A model generated the notes under the pieces. That model was not told where the DNA came from and searched no databases. It worked only from the letters and a program-made list of their open reading frames with translations. A stretch of 64,000 nucleotides of DNA from the NCBI GenBank assembly GCA_037127255.1, contig JBANSL010000004.1, positions 15,507,967 through 15,571,966 of the forward strand, written 5' to 3'. Positions 1 to 10,311 of this stretch are shown piece after piece. The DNA comes from Persicaria tinctoria. Lineage: Eukaryota > Streptophyta > Magnoliopsida > Caryophyllales > Polygonaceae. The translations under genes were made by a program, and so were the position numbers. How positions within the stretch are numbered: position 1 is the stretch's first letter; the number at the start of each line of letters is the position of its first letter.

Positions 1-560
1 ACCTCGTGTGCATGCTTTGCACATATCAATACCTTTGAAGTCCATCTCAGGTAGTCCTCTTACAAGCCCTTTGGACACAAGCTTTTGTAGTGTAAGTGGG
101 CTTACATGACCGAGTCTCTTGTGCCAGAGCTTCGGATCGTCCGTCAAAGCCTTTAGACAGGTTAAGCTTCTTTGTGCCACTTGCTCAGCATTCACAGCAT
201 ATATGTTGTTATAGCGATAGACAGTTAGAACTATTTCACATGTATCTTCTCTGCGCACTAGACATCTTTTCTTGTTAAATCCAATATCATTACCACTATC
301 ACATAGTTGAGAAACACTAAGCAAATTATACTTCAAACCATTAACAAGATAAACATTTTCAATACTATGGTTAGGATCACTCCCAACACTACCGATACCA
401 ACGATGTCACACTTTCCTTTGTCACCAAGAGTGATTGTTCCAGTGGATTGCTTCTTTAGATCATGGAAGAGAGACCTCTTCCCACTCATATGTCTAGAGC
501 ATCCACTATCAATAATCCATTTTTGCCCTTTCACCTTGGCGATCTCCTGGAAAACAAAAA
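1..560 (-). pseudogene. Copia pol fragment: protease and GAG-pre-integrase, cut by window edge
   Basis: Translation of the minus strand gives a retroviral-type aspartic protease motif, DSGCSRHM, near 490-515. An open stretch follows to a GAG-pre-integrase signature, LWHKRLGHVSPLTL, near 75-120, and a zinc-type CKAC pair at 10-30. The order protease then pre-integrase is that of Ty1/copia elements. The frame runs off the left edge of the window, so the integrase and reverse transcriptase are outside. Upstream at about 555-670 the linker to gag is readable only by changing frame and crossing a stop, so the polyprotein is broken. Similarity of the gag and linker points to the Sirevirus/Maximus lineage; that lineage name is inference from motif style. 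Confidence 0.85.
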
Positions 561-671
561 TCAACCTTTGTGGCTGGACCAGTGAGCAAATTTAGATCCT
601 TTATTGGGATAAACCATATTTGGTAAAATAGTGCCTTTGGGGACCCAAACTTGCGTTATCCGTTCTTTTCT

Positions 672-2358
672 TTAGTGAACAGGAAATGTATTGCGAATGA
701 TATGTGGATCCTTTCTTCTATAGAGGGAGGTCTCTTTTACATGTCCCTTTCTTGCACAGTAGTGACATATAGGAGAGGTTCTGCTTCCTTTTGCCTTTAC
801 AAAAGTGGTAATGTGTTGCTTCTTTAAAAACCTCGGATTGTAGCCAATACTACATTTGTTTAGAGAACTTTGTTGCTCACCTAACATCCTATCAAGAGTG
901 CATTTGGACTTGGTAAAACTTATGAGGGATGTCTGTTGATCTTGAATCTTCTTATTCAGGGATATCTTCTCGTTCTCTAAATCATGATGTTCATTTCTTA
1001 GAGACGAGAGATTTTGCTTGAGTTCAGATTTCTCTGAGTCAAGAGTCTTGACTTTAATGTCAAGACCTGAATAAGAAGTTTCAAGACTTTTGACCCTCAT
1101 AGACAGATCCTCAACAGTTCTTTCCTGGTCCACAGTTTTCTTAATAAGAGTGTTGGTTTGGGCAATAAGTTTCTCTTCATTGGCAATCATATTAGAAAGG
1201 AATTCCGATAATACCTCTTTTGGACTTACCATAAGCTCTCTTACAGTTACCTCAAGTTGCTGATCGTGGGATTCATCTCCTGAGGCCATAAGACAGACAT
1301 TGGCCTTCTCATCATCGGAGTATGTGTTAGAATCACTCCAAGTTGCCACCATGGCTTTCTTTTTCCATCTATCACCTTTTTTGAACTGGCTCTTCGTCTT
1401 TTGAGGGCAGTCTTTCACAAGATGATCTGTTTCACCACATTCAAAACAAGACAACAATTTAGTCTTCTTGTCATATTTGTTGTATTGAGACGTACCTCGA
1501 AATTTAGAAGACTCTGATCCATCCTTGTTGTTGAATTATTTCTTCATTTTGAGGATTCGAGAAAGACCCCTTGTAATAAGAGCAAAGGGATCGTCCTCAT
1601 CATCATCCCCATCTTCAGAATCAGACACATCTTTGGGCTCATCCTTCTTAAACTTGAGTGCCAAGTTCTTAGTGCTTGTTGGAAGTTCTCCATCGTCTTC
1701 ATTGAGAATCATCTCATGTGTGATCAGCTTCCCAAGCAAATCATCAAGGGGTAGAGTGGTGAGATTATGGGCTTCTTCTATGGCTGTCACTTTCGGACCC
1801 CATTTGTCTTTTGGGAGGCACATCAATATCTTCCTCACTTTCTCAACATTCTCAAAGGGCTTGCCGAGAGAGTCAAGGTTGTGTGTGATTTCCGTGAACC
1901 GTGTGAACATAGTCTTAATAGACTCATCTGGCTTCATTTTGAATAGTTCATACTTTCGAAGGAAAATACTGACCTTGGTGTCCTTCACTTGACTGGTTCC
2001 TTCGTAGGTGACAACCAACTTGTCCCAAATCTCTCTTTAGCTGACCAACAAGATGAAATACGATTAAACTCATCAGTGCTAAGACCACAGTATAAAAGTT
2101 AATAGCCTTGTAGTTCTTGGAGACGAGTTCAAGATCCGCTTGGATGAATTCAGCCTCTGTTTTCGCGACTTTGGCTCCATTTGGTCCGTCTTTCGCTGGA
2201 ACCTTCGGGACATTTTCTATAATGTTCCAAAGTTCCAGATCTTCATCAATAATGAAAATTTTCATCAAGGACCTCCAGTGGACGAAGTTGTTTCCTACAA
2301 AAGTGGTGGTCTACTGGTAGACCTTCCTTGTGCAAATCATCCGCTTGCTTCACCAGAC
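672..2358 (-). pseudogene. Copia gag, broken (UBN2-type, CCHC knuckles)
   Basis: Three open pieces together make a Sirevirus-like gag. 1948-2268 holds the N-terminal part. 1536-2018 holds the UBN2 core (motif MKPDESIKTMFTRF) ending in an acidic run. 672-1457 holds a CCHC knuckle, CFECGETDHLVKDC, then a roughly 120-residue coiled-coil-like stretch and a second degenerate knuckle, CHYCARKGHVKE. A single in-frame TAA at 1536-1538 separates the last two pieces. Two small frameshifts near 2030-2095 separate the first two, and the N-terminus near 2270-2358 also shifts frame. Gag packages element RNA into particles; this copy cannot make a full-length protein. The long coiled coil after the first knuckle is unusually large for copia gag. 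Confidence 0.85.
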
Positions 2359-2405
2359 ATGATAAAAAAACTCACAAGATTGTTAGATCAAAAGCAGTGA
2401 GTAAG

Positions 2406-2417
2406 GCTCTGATACCA
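2406..2417 (-). other. Primer binding site for initiator tRNA-Met
   Basis: The plus strand reads gctctgatacca, the complement of TGGTATCAGAGC, which pairs with the 3' end of plant initiator tRNA-Met. It lies between the LTR on the right and gag on the left, fixing the element's orientation as minus strand. Confidence 0.85.
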
Positions 2418-2427
2418 ATTTAAGGTT

Positions 2428-3560
2428 TGATAATGTATAACAAAGTAATAAAGAGATACACTAGAAGGGGGGTTGAATAGAGTATGCCAACTTTTCGCTG
2501 ATAATCTCAAGACTTTTGAAACGCTTGCAAAACCCTTTGAGATTAGACTTAATTCTTTAATCTGGAAAACCTGAATCACAAAAGAGTTATACAATTCGAA
2601 ACAAGTGCGGAAATAAGGTAAAGCAATAAGTAAAGGATGCAATGAATTGTTAACGAGGTTCGGCACGAACTTGGCCTACGTCCCCGCTTAGGTTCTTCCA
2701 CAACCCTAGGATTCAACCGACTTTATTGATTCATAAGACTTAGGATCCTAATAGCTCACTGAGAAGCCTCTCTCCTATACAATTGTAATCTAGTCAACTC
2801 ACGTTCCCTTGGAGTCCTAGACCAATCTAGAAGAGCCTCACCTCTCTCAGCTATCTAGTACAATCCTCTCACACTTCGTGAATCAATCGCCTAGTGTCCA
2901 CTTCCTGAGTTACAAACTCTCGAGTATAACACTCTCTCGAAATATATCATATAAGCTCACTGTGTAACTCTCAAATGCTTTGAAACAAAATATACGACTC
3001 TTAACAAGTAGCAAAGAGCACACGAATAAGACAGATTGACTTGAAGGCTTGAGTGCGAATGAATGCTTGTGTTCAACGATTGTGTTTGTCTTCTTCTCTT
3101 CATCTCCTTTTATATTAAATCAAATCGGCGCCTCTTTCAAAGAAGGATCTTCTCTTCAACGACTAGAACAGATCATGACAATCTTCACAATCTTCTATTT
3201 GGGGAAACTCGGAAGCCATGATCCATCAGATTCAATCTTCTCGACTTCAAGCTTTAGGAGGAGATTTCATTCAAAATTCTTCCTGCATACGTTAGTGCAT
3301 AATATATAATAATATCTGGAGATATATTTAATAATAATAACATCCGGAAATAATATGCACATATATACATGTTTTGTGTTTCATCAACACAGTTGTAGCT
3401 TCAAGACCTTTGACACAAGCTATGTGTCAAAGCCTTTGAAACCATTTCCGATTTTCATCAAGGGAGTGGAGTTATCAAATATGAACACAATTGTAAATGT
3501 TTTCTTCATGCTTGTTATCCTTACGATCTCTAGTAATGACATATAATACCCATGAAGTCC
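2428..3560 (-). repeat. LTR of the Sirevirus-like copia element (approximate right end)
   Basis: Sequence next to the primer binding site begins TGATAATG on the plus strand and has no coding signal for about 1.1 kb. It contains a G-run, gaaggggggttgaatag, often seen in Sirevirus LTRs. The partner LTR lies outside the window, so the right end is estimated from the change of sequence character near 3540-3610 and no target-site duplication could be tested. Confidence 0.6.
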
Positions 3561-3614
3561 ATTACAATGATAAGTACATAATGATATGACATCATATATT
3601 ATTGTTGGCGGTGA

Positions 3615-4440
3615 ACATTGTAAATTTACTGGTTGGTTTTATGTGTCGTGTCCATGACGGGAAAATCCTTATAAGATGACGCGAGTTAGGATGTGCAATG
3701 TTAGGCCGTTGACCTCGTTACCTCCCAGCAAAGGGGACTTACTCGACATAACGTAGTAACTCTTTTGATCAAGTAACTGTAAGGCTTGCGATAGATTCCT
3801 CCCTTCCTCTGACACGTCTCTCTTCATCTTAGCCATGGGATTGTACACTTGTTGAATCTCGATCACACATCTTTGTCGTCAATCTTTAAGCCCACGCATT
3901 GTGCAGTCTTATCCCAATCGTTGCATCATGATGAACCTTCTTTCATTGCGCAGTTGTGAGGTGGTCATCGTAGGGATACCTATATAAGGTTTCTGGGAGA
4001 TCATGATCATGGGCATCGCATATGACACTTATTATCCAATTGTCAACATCGTGTTGTTAACCCTCAAGCTCAAACTGAAACCTTATTTTGTGGATAATGA
4101 TACTTGATATCCTACTCGATGTGGGCGAGAAATCCAAATCGACGTCGAGTGGTTCCTTGGGGCTACCATAGTGCTCGCACACTATTCGGAAAGGTTGAAA
4201 GTTTTCTTCATTTGTTCTTCAATGAACGGTGTATCACGAGAACCATGTTTTTTTGCACCCCTCCCAATACAAGCTAGCACACCTTCGTATTCTTCTGGTT
4301 GGACCACACATTGGCAAGTTGAAACACTGACGAATAATTGGTGCCCCCAACCAAAGGCTGGGGTTGACTTTACATTAGCAACAAGTTTATTAAATAACAA
4401 TGTATTTGGTTCACACATAATCCAGACTACATCCATAATA
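3615..4440 (-). pseudogene. Decayed MULE (FAR1-related) transposase remnant
   Basis: On the minus strand, 3669-3866 reads as QVYNPMAKMKRDVSEEGRN followed, with small frame changes, by AHPNSRHLIRIFP and a degenerate MDTTHKTNQ near 3625-3700. This matches the order seen in Mutator-like transposases of the FAR1 superfamily, where a helix motif of the form IYNA.AK.+R precedes AHP.S..L...FP and the catalytic-aspartate motif MD.TYKTN. 4182-4436 contains a cysteine/lysine stretch (CIGRGAKKHGSRDT) resembling the upstream zinc-binding part. Several stops and shifts make it inactive. No terminal inverted repeats were found. The assignment rests on motif memory only. Confidence 0.5.
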
Positions 4441-4761
4441 CAAAAGCATATTGATTTTGAACATTCTATAAACTATATCAAATGTCATATTACTATTATA
4501 AATTCTAACTATATATAGCAAAATGATAAGTAAGCTACATTATATAGACATTCATTATAATGTCGTACCTTGAAGTTCCGAATAATTCTTTGAAGTCGTT
4601 GTAAGAGTAGAGGTTGAATGACACCTCATGTTATTCTACTTCTAGAGACGAGGTGATCACAATAATTCGACAAGCTTAAAACCATAAGTGTTGTCATCTT
4701 TGTTGATGGAAAAGAAACCGGCTATTAAATCAGGACTCAATGACATCTTTGTTGATGGAAA

Positions 4762-5166
4762 CAGGGGCGGAGGGAGGGGGGGCATGAGGTGGCCTGAGCC
4801 CCCCCCCCCCTAGGTCGGGGGAAAACGCAAAAAAAAATATATATTTGTATTTTTTTTGTAATTTTTGATAATTTAAGGGTTAAAAATAGTTAAAAAGAGT
4901 ATTGAATCAATAAGTTTGCTTAGCTTAGTTGGTATGGGTTGAGGAATAGAATGATAAGGTCTTGAGTTTCAGTCCTTATAGCTTCATTTTAGGGATTTTT
5001 TTCTCCTTTTAGCATTTTAAACTCAAAATAGCAATTTAAATCATACATTTAGTGTGTTTTATACTATATTTCTTATAACAAAAATTGTATCTTATATATA
5101 TCTTCAAAAAAAAATCCCGAAAATTTAATTGAGCCCCCCCTCGGATTTTCTCTGGCTCCGCCCCTG
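4762..5166. mobile_element. hAT-type MITE with intact ends, TSD gatggaaa
   Basis: The element begins caggggcggag and ends ctccgcccctg, imperfect terminal inverted repeats of the CAGGGGCGGA class seen in plant hAT elements. The same 8 bp, gatggaaa, flanks it at 4754-4761 and 5167-5174; an 8-bp duplication is diagnostic for hAT. It is 405 bp and AT-rich inside, with no open frame and a C-run near 4800, so it is non-autonomous. It carries a tRNA-like A box and B box (separate entry). Confidence 0.93.
4921..4975 (+). promoter_or_regulatory. tRNA-like Pol III A and B boxes inside the hAT MITE
   Basis: The A box TAGCTTAGTTGG at 4921-4932 matches the consensus TRGYNNARNNGG at every position. A B-box-like agtttcagtcc at 4965-4975 fits GGTTCGANNCC at about 8 of 11 positions. 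The 32-bp spacing is normal for tRNA genes. Whether it is transcribed is unknown. Confidence 0.6.
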
Positions 5167-5308
5167 GATGGAAACCAATTTGTTAGGACAATATATATGT
5201 CTAGCTATTATATATATTGTGATCATGGTATATTCTTTATGTTTAAAAAATAATAGTTTTAAAAACACTCAAGATTGGAAGTCTTTTTGCACGTGACCTC
5301 TTCACATG

Positions 5309-5323
5309 CATAGTCACGTTCAT
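5309..5323. repeat. LINE target-site duplication, left copy
   Basis: The 15-mer catagtcacgttcat occurs here, next to the poly(T), and again at 19347-19361. This defines the ends of the LINE between them. Confidence 0.95.
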
Positions 5324-5367
5324 TTTTTTTTTTTTTTGATTAGGAAAAAATTTCGGGCGAGAAAACT

Positions 5368-5744
5368 CTACCCGAAGGCATCCTTTCGGATGAGGTCCAG
5401 AAGACCAGGATTATTCTGAATATTAGTACCCCAGGCAGAGTGGCAAAGGTGTGCAACCTTATCAGCCACTCTATTGCCTATTCGGGGTACATGTAGGAAA
5501 GAAACCCTTTCCAGTTTTGCTAGCATAGTTGTAATATCGGATAGAATAAGTTCGATTTCCCATGGACATTTTGTTTTCCTGTTGAGATGATCAATAATGA
5601 TTCTTGAGTCCCCCTCAATTTGAAGTTTGGTAATTCGTAAATTTAGTGCGCTTTGTACCCCAAGTTTTAACGCAAGAGCTTCAGCCTTTAACGGACTTTG
5701 GATACCGAGTTTTTTATTTACTATGTTGATTGATCTACCTTCCC
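5368..5744 (-). pseudogene. LINE ORF2, C-terminal RNase H half (left of the Athila insertion)
   Basis: Read on the minus strand from the Athila junction, this continues the RNase H domain with AEALALKLG, then IEGDSRIIID and VPRIGNRVADKVAH, and ends at DLIRKDAFG with a TAG stop at 5368-5370. The motifs fit the RVT_3 type RNase H of plant LINEs: an acidic residue in EGDS and a late HVPRxxNxVAD helix. The reading frame continues from the part at 12932 once the Athila element and one copy of the 12-bp duplication are ignored. RNase H would remove the RNA template during target-primed reverse transcription. Confidence 0.9.
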
Positions 5745-6989
5745 TGATAATGCATATATTAGATAGGCATTATAGGCATTTTTAGCTTAGATAGGTTGCA
5801 TTTCTTTCGTTCTTTGTTACTAAATTGCATCTTATGATTATTCTAGAAGAGTTCGGATTCTGCGCAAATTTGTGGTTATCTTGCAGATCGAATCGGAACC
5901 TGTTGAAGAAGTTCGGAAGCAGCTGGAAGCTGGTGAGCTTGGCGCGGCCGCGCTGCTACCCGACGCGCCCACGCTGCTAGGAGGAAGTGCCTACGTCGTT
6001 GCATCAGATAGAAGTAGCAAGACGATCCACTGGCGCGCCCAAGTCGGAGTCTGACGCGCCCGCGTCAGGCCTGGAGACGGATTCCTATCCGAGTTTCCCC
6101 TATCTTATTAGTTTTAATATTATATTTTTACGGGATGTTAAACCCGATTTAATTAGTTTATATTTGCCGAGAAGGCAGCAGTAGAGAATTAGGTTATTTT
6201 CCAGAGACGTATTTTCCTTTTCTTCATCTCACAAACCCTATGGAGAACTAACTCTCCTTTGTTACACTTGGTTCTTTGAAGCCTTCAATTGATTTGGTTG
6301 TGAGTATTCTACTCTTGTTTGTCCTTTGTTAATTATTTCGATCTCCTGAGCTTATTGCTTGATTGCTTATTATTGGTTAATCTGGATTGATCACCTAGGT
6401 TTATCGATACTAGTCATATTGCTAGGGTTTCCAATTCCAGGTTTGGGGTTGTAGATTCATTGTAGCAAACACAATCACCATACGCGGGTTGCTTGTGGTA
6501 GATTGTGAAGGAGATTCGATTACAGGCTATTTTAACGGGTTGTTAGAATCGCTTGTATCTCATTATAATTCATGTTTGAATGTTATCGTTTATTATTCGG
6601 TGAAGTTTTTCCCTTGTAATTTGGTGATAAGTGCTTTTAGGACTGGTAGGACTAAAAGCTATTACACGATCTGAATTGAGAACAATTACTGGGCATTAGA
6701 ACTTGAGACTCATAGAATGCGATGATGAACTATCTCAATTGTTGTGCGGATAATTACCTGGTGTGATACTTTTCCATCATATATTCACAACCTCTTATTG
6801 CAACTTGTTCTGTCATTACCGCTTACACACAAAACTCCCCCTTGAATCGGTTACTTTTGGGTAATAATACTTGCTCTTACAATTGATTCTGTTTCCCTGT
6901 GGGTTCGACCCTAACTTACCTACTATACTTGTTATAGTTTGCATCTTAGGAATTTACTTTGATTTGGCATAACGACTTTAGGCCTGTCA
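5745..6989 (+). repeat. Athila-like 5' LTR
   Basis: It begins TGATAATG and ends GCCTGTCA, and is 1245 bp. It contains a GC-rich segment at 5940-6075 with repeated GGCGCGCC-type words that also occur inside the polyprotein gene. The right LTR is about 99.4 percent identical by eye. Confidence 0.95.
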
Positions 6990-6993
6990 AATT

Positions 6994-7011
6994 TGGCGTC
7001 GTTGCCGGGGA
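6994..7011 (+). other. Primer binding site, tRNA-Asp type
   Basis: The sequence tggcgtcgttgccgggga starts 5 bp after the LTR and has the form used by Athila and Tat gypsy elements, complementary to the 3' end of tRNA-Asp. Confidence 0.85.
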
Positions 7012-7068
7012 AACGGATTATCTTTGTTCTTGTTTGTCTTATTACCTGTTTGGGTGCGAACCGCTTGC

Positions 7069-10000
7069 ATGGTTCGCACTCGTGCTACTGATCCCCATCT
7101 TTTTTATTTTGATTGGGAAATTGATAGAACATACCACCGCCGCCTTAGAGAACAACACCAACATTCCCAACAACCCGATCCAATGGCTGATAATGTAAAT
7201 CAGACGCTGCGACAGATGACAGCAGCAAACATCACACAGCAGGCACCTGCTGTGACAATCCCTGCTCTGGGGGATGACAACCATTTTGAGCTAAAGTCTG
7301 GGCTGATTCATCAACTGCCCAAATTCCATGGATTGGCCGGAGAAGACCCCATCAAGCACATGGGGAAGTTTCATAATGTATGCATGAGCATGAAACCAGC
7401 CAATATATCCGAAGCACAGATAAAGATGAGAGCTTTTGGGTTCACGCTGGTCGATGCTGCGGATGACTGGTACTACAGTCTTCCTACAGGGAGCATCGAT
7501 ACTTGGCCTAAGCTCCACAAGGCCTTCCTGGAGAAATTCTTCCCTGCTAAGAAGGAGAACACCTTGAAGAAGGCAATCAGCAATATAGAGCAGGAAGATG
7601 ATGAAACCCTCTATGATTACAATGAAAGGTTCAAGAAGCTTTGTGCTAATTGCCCTTTCCATGGCTACAGCACGAAGGACCTAGTCCTATACATCTATGG
7701 GGGATTGCTGGAATCTGATAGAAGGATGATTGAGGCCGCCTGCGGAGGAAATATTCGGAATGCCACGCCAGAGGGAGCTATGGAAAAGATTCAGGAAATG
7801 ACTGAGGCGACTAGAAATTTTGGGAAGTCCACCAGAAAGAAAGGGGTGAATTCGGTAGACTCTAACCAATCCAAAGATATTGCGGAATTGAAGGAAATGG
7901 TTAAGAGGCTCACTCTGCAAGGGACTCCTCAACAACTCAAGGCTTGTGGAATCTGCGGTGATAACTTCCACCCAACTGATGCGTGTCCTACACTCCAGGA
8001 AGACACCGCTGAAGTAAGTGTTTTAGGTGGAAATGGACCTCAGAGACCCAGACATGACCCCTACTCAAACTGCTACAACCCAGGGTGGCGGGATCACCCA
8101 AATTTCAGATGGAGGGATCCACCAAACCAATCACAACAGCAGCAGCCACCTCCCTACAATCAGAGGCAGCAGGGTAACGCTCCCTCTACTGAGTCCATGC
8201 TCAATACCCTGACACAGCACTTCACTGTGCATGTTCTGACAACTGAATCGAGCATAAAAGATATACAGAAACAAATGGGGCAAATGGCTGAAGCAATCAC
8301 GAGAATAGAGGCAAAGACGTCAGTGGGTCTACCATCTCAAACGGTGGTCAATCCAAGGGAAAACGTCAGTGCTATAACTCTTCGGAATGGAAAAGAGCTG
8401 AAAAGTCAGGAAGAAGAGGAGAAAAGCACACAGGTCTCCGACGTGGCCACGCCCAACACTGAAGTGGCCACGCCCAACACTGAAGTGGCCACGCCCAACA
8501 CTGAAGTGGCCACGCCCAACACTGGCGCGCCCGCGCCAGACACTGACGCGCCCGCGCTGGATTCTGGCGCGCCCACGTCGAGTCCGATCTCGCCTGAATC
8601 CGAGCCCTATGTCGATACATATGTCCGACCGGATTTTCCCCCTCTCGGGTTGGAGAAACCAAAACCTCTGTTCCCTGAGGCACTCAAAGAGAGGAGGATA
8701 ATCAATGATTCAGAGCTTTTCGAGACATTTAGCAAGTGTCGGGTGAACATTCCTCTGCTGAAAATGTTAAAAATTGTGTCCAAGTACGCCAAGTTCTTGA
8801 AGGAGCTTTGCACGGTGAAGATAAATCAGAAGCTGAAAGGAAAAAAGAAAGTGAAAGTAAGTGAGCAAGTCTCCGCTATGTTTCAGAGGAGAATGCCGAA
8901 AAAGTGCACTGATCCAGGTATGGTTACTATCCCTTGTGTCATTGGAGATGTCAAATTTGATAGAGCTATGCTTGATTTGGGTGCTTCCATAAATGTGCTT
9001 CCTTACTCACTTTACAAATCGCTAGATTTAGGACCTTTGCATGAAACTGGAGTAATTGTGCAACTAGCTGACAGGTCTAATAAATACCCTAAAGGAGTAG
9101 TAGAAGACGTTTTGGTTATGGTCGATAAACTGATTTTTCCTGCAGATTTCTTTGTCCTGGATATGGAACATGATAAGCATGATGCGCCTATTCTGTTAGG
9201 TAGACCTTTTATTAAAACAGCTAGGACAAAAATTGATTGTGTTTCTGAGACACTAACTATGGAATTTGATGGAGAAAAGGTTGATTTCGATTTATACAAG
9301 GCTATGAAACATCCTGTTGATGACCATTCTCTGTGCTCTATTGATGTGATTGAACCATTAGCTCAAGATCTATTTGATATGTCTAGGGAAGATGAGTTGC
9401 AGTCACTTATTGAGAATGCTATTGACGAGTCCTATACAGATTTTTCAATTTCATCTAACATGCAGGAATTAGCAGCCCAGATGGATGTAGAAGGTAAGTC
9501 CCCTACTCTTTTGGGCATTGGCCCCAATCTACTGACTCCAAGCAAAGTGCTTGTTCCATCTGTTGTGCAGGCACCTGAAATTGAACTCAAACAACGCCCT
9601 AGTCATCTTTGCACTCTTGATGTGGAGATTAAGGACAAGAAAGGAGCGGAGAATTTGGTGGCTGACCACTTAAGCAGATTGGTGAATGAGGAGGACAAGC
9701 CGGAGTCACAGAAACCCATCTTAGGCACGTTTCCGGATGACACATTATGCAGAATCGAGCACAAAAGCACGCTGGAGTCTGGCGCGCCCAAGTCGAGAGC
9801 TGACGCGGCCGCGCCGGAGTCTGACGCGCCCGCGCTGAGTACTGGCGCGCCCGCGTTGTTCCCTGGCGCGCCCGCGTCGTTCCCTGACGTGCCCACGCCA
9901 TTACTTCTCAGCCCATCTCAGTCCGTTCTAGGACTTCACTCTGTAAACCCTTGGTACCGGGACATTGTGAACTACTTAGTTTGTGGGGAATTTCCTCCGG

Positions 10001-10311
10001 ATCATACCAAGGCCCAGACGGAGAAGATTCGAAGAGAAGCAAACCACTATGTTTGGGATGACCCATACCTTTGGAAACATTGTGCTGATCAGTCTCGCTT
10101 GAAACTCTTCGCTGGGAAGCTCAAGTCAAAGCAAGGGGGACCATACATTGTTGCTGAAGTCTTCCCACATGGCGCTGTAGAGTTATATGACCCAATTAGC
10201 CACAAGAAGTTCAAGGTAAATGGTCAAAGGCTTAAGACATACTATGAAGGTTTCCCAAAGGAGGCTATGGATGAGTTAGTTTTGGAGGAGCCAAATGCAG
10301 AGTTAGAATAA
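7069..10311 (+). CDS. Athila-like gag-protease polyprotein fused to the pol tail
   Basis: A single frame of about 1080 residues. I start it at MVRTRATDPH (7069) because the upstream ATG at 7024 adds only a short leader. A retrotransposon gag domain spans roughly residues 75-260 (FHGLAGEDPIKHMGKFH to NERFKKLCANCPFHG), followed by a short cysteine motif, CGICGDNFHPTDAC, near 305. Proline/alanine-rich repeats lie near 460-510. The aspartic protease is near 625-735 (LDLGASINVLPYSLY, ILLGRPFI); DLGAS in place of DSG is usual for Athila. The frame then jumps to an RNase H end (ENLVADHLSRL), a second repeat block near 905-945, and an integrase C-terminus (GGPYIVAEVFPHGAVELYDP). The catalytic reverse transcriptase and integrase are absent yet the frame stays open, so this is a deletion derivative that may still make gag and protease. 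Confidence 0.9.
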   Translation: MVRTRATDPHLFYFDWEIDRTYHRRLREQHQHSQQPDPMADNVNQTLRQMTAANITQQAPAVTIPALGDDNHFELKSGLIHQLPKFHGLAGEDPIKHMGKFHNVCMSMKPANISEAQIKMRAFGFTLVDAADDWYYSLPTGSIDTWPKLHKAFLEKFFPAKKENTLKKAISNIEQEDDETLYDYNERFKKLCANCPFHGYSTKDLVLYIYGGLLESDRRMIEAACGGNIRNATPEGAMEKIQEMTEATRNFGKSTRKKGVNSVDSNQSKDIAELKEMVKRLTLQGTPQQLKACGICGDNFHPTDACPTLQEDTAEVSVLGGNGPQRPRHDPYSNCYNPGWRDHPNFRWRDPPNQSQQQQPPPYNQRQQGNAPSTESMLNTLTQHFTVHVLTTESSIKDIQKQMGQMAEAITRIEAKTSVGLPSQTVVNPRENVSAITLRNGKELKSQEEEEKSTQVSDVATPNTEVATPNTEVATPNTEVATPNTGAPAPDTDAPALDSGAPTSSPISPESEPYVDTYVRPDFPPLGLEKPKPLFPEALKERRIINDSELFETFSKCRVNIPLLKMLKIVSKYAKFLKELCTVKINQKLKGKKKVKVSEQVSAMFQRRMPKKCTDPGMVTIPCVIGDVKFDRAMLDLGASINVLPYSLYKSLDLGPLHETGVIVQLADRSNKYPKGVVEDVLVMVDKLIFPADFFVLDMEHDKHDAPILLGRPFIKTARTKIDCVSETLTMEFDGEKVDFDLYKAMKHPVDDHSLCSIDVIEPLAQDLFDMSREDELQSLIENAIDESYTDFSISSNMQELAAQMDVEGKSPTLLGIGPNLLTPSKVLVPSVVQAPEIELKQRPSHLCTLDVEIKDKKGAENLVADHLSRLVNEEDKPESQKPILGTFPDDTLCRIEHKSTLESGAPKSRADAAAPESDAPALSTGAPALFPGAPASFPDVPTPLLLSPSQSVLGLHSVNPWYRDIVNYLVCGEFPPDHTKAQTEKIRREANHYVWDDPYLWKHCADQSRLKLFAGKLKSKQGGPYIVAEVFPHGAVELYDPISHKKFKVNGQRLKTYYEGFPKEAMDELVLEEPNAELE
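8440..8580 (+). repeat. In-frame 21-bp tandem repeat and AP-rich block
   Basis: Four head-to-tail 21-bp units encode (E/D)VATPNT and run into GC-rich units carrying GCGCGCCC and encoding GAPAPDTDAPALDSGAP. The block sits between gag and protease and looks like an expanding linker. Confidence 0.9.
9775..9900 (+). repeat. Second AP-rich GCGCGCCC repeat block
   Basis: At least five loose units of about 24-27 bp of the form ctGGCGCGCCC..g encode GAPxxxxDAPxxx. The block closely resembles 8520-8580 and also the LTR segment at 6028-6075, which is not in this reading frame. Confidence 0.85.

Noticed and set aside
8372..8683. Minus-strand arginine/tryptophan-rich repeat protein
   Set aside because: It is the antisense shadow of the VATPNT and GAP repeat block of the Athila polyprotein.
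9603..9901. Alanine-rich antisense frames
   Set aside because: Antisense of the second AP-rich repeat block; no independent evidence.
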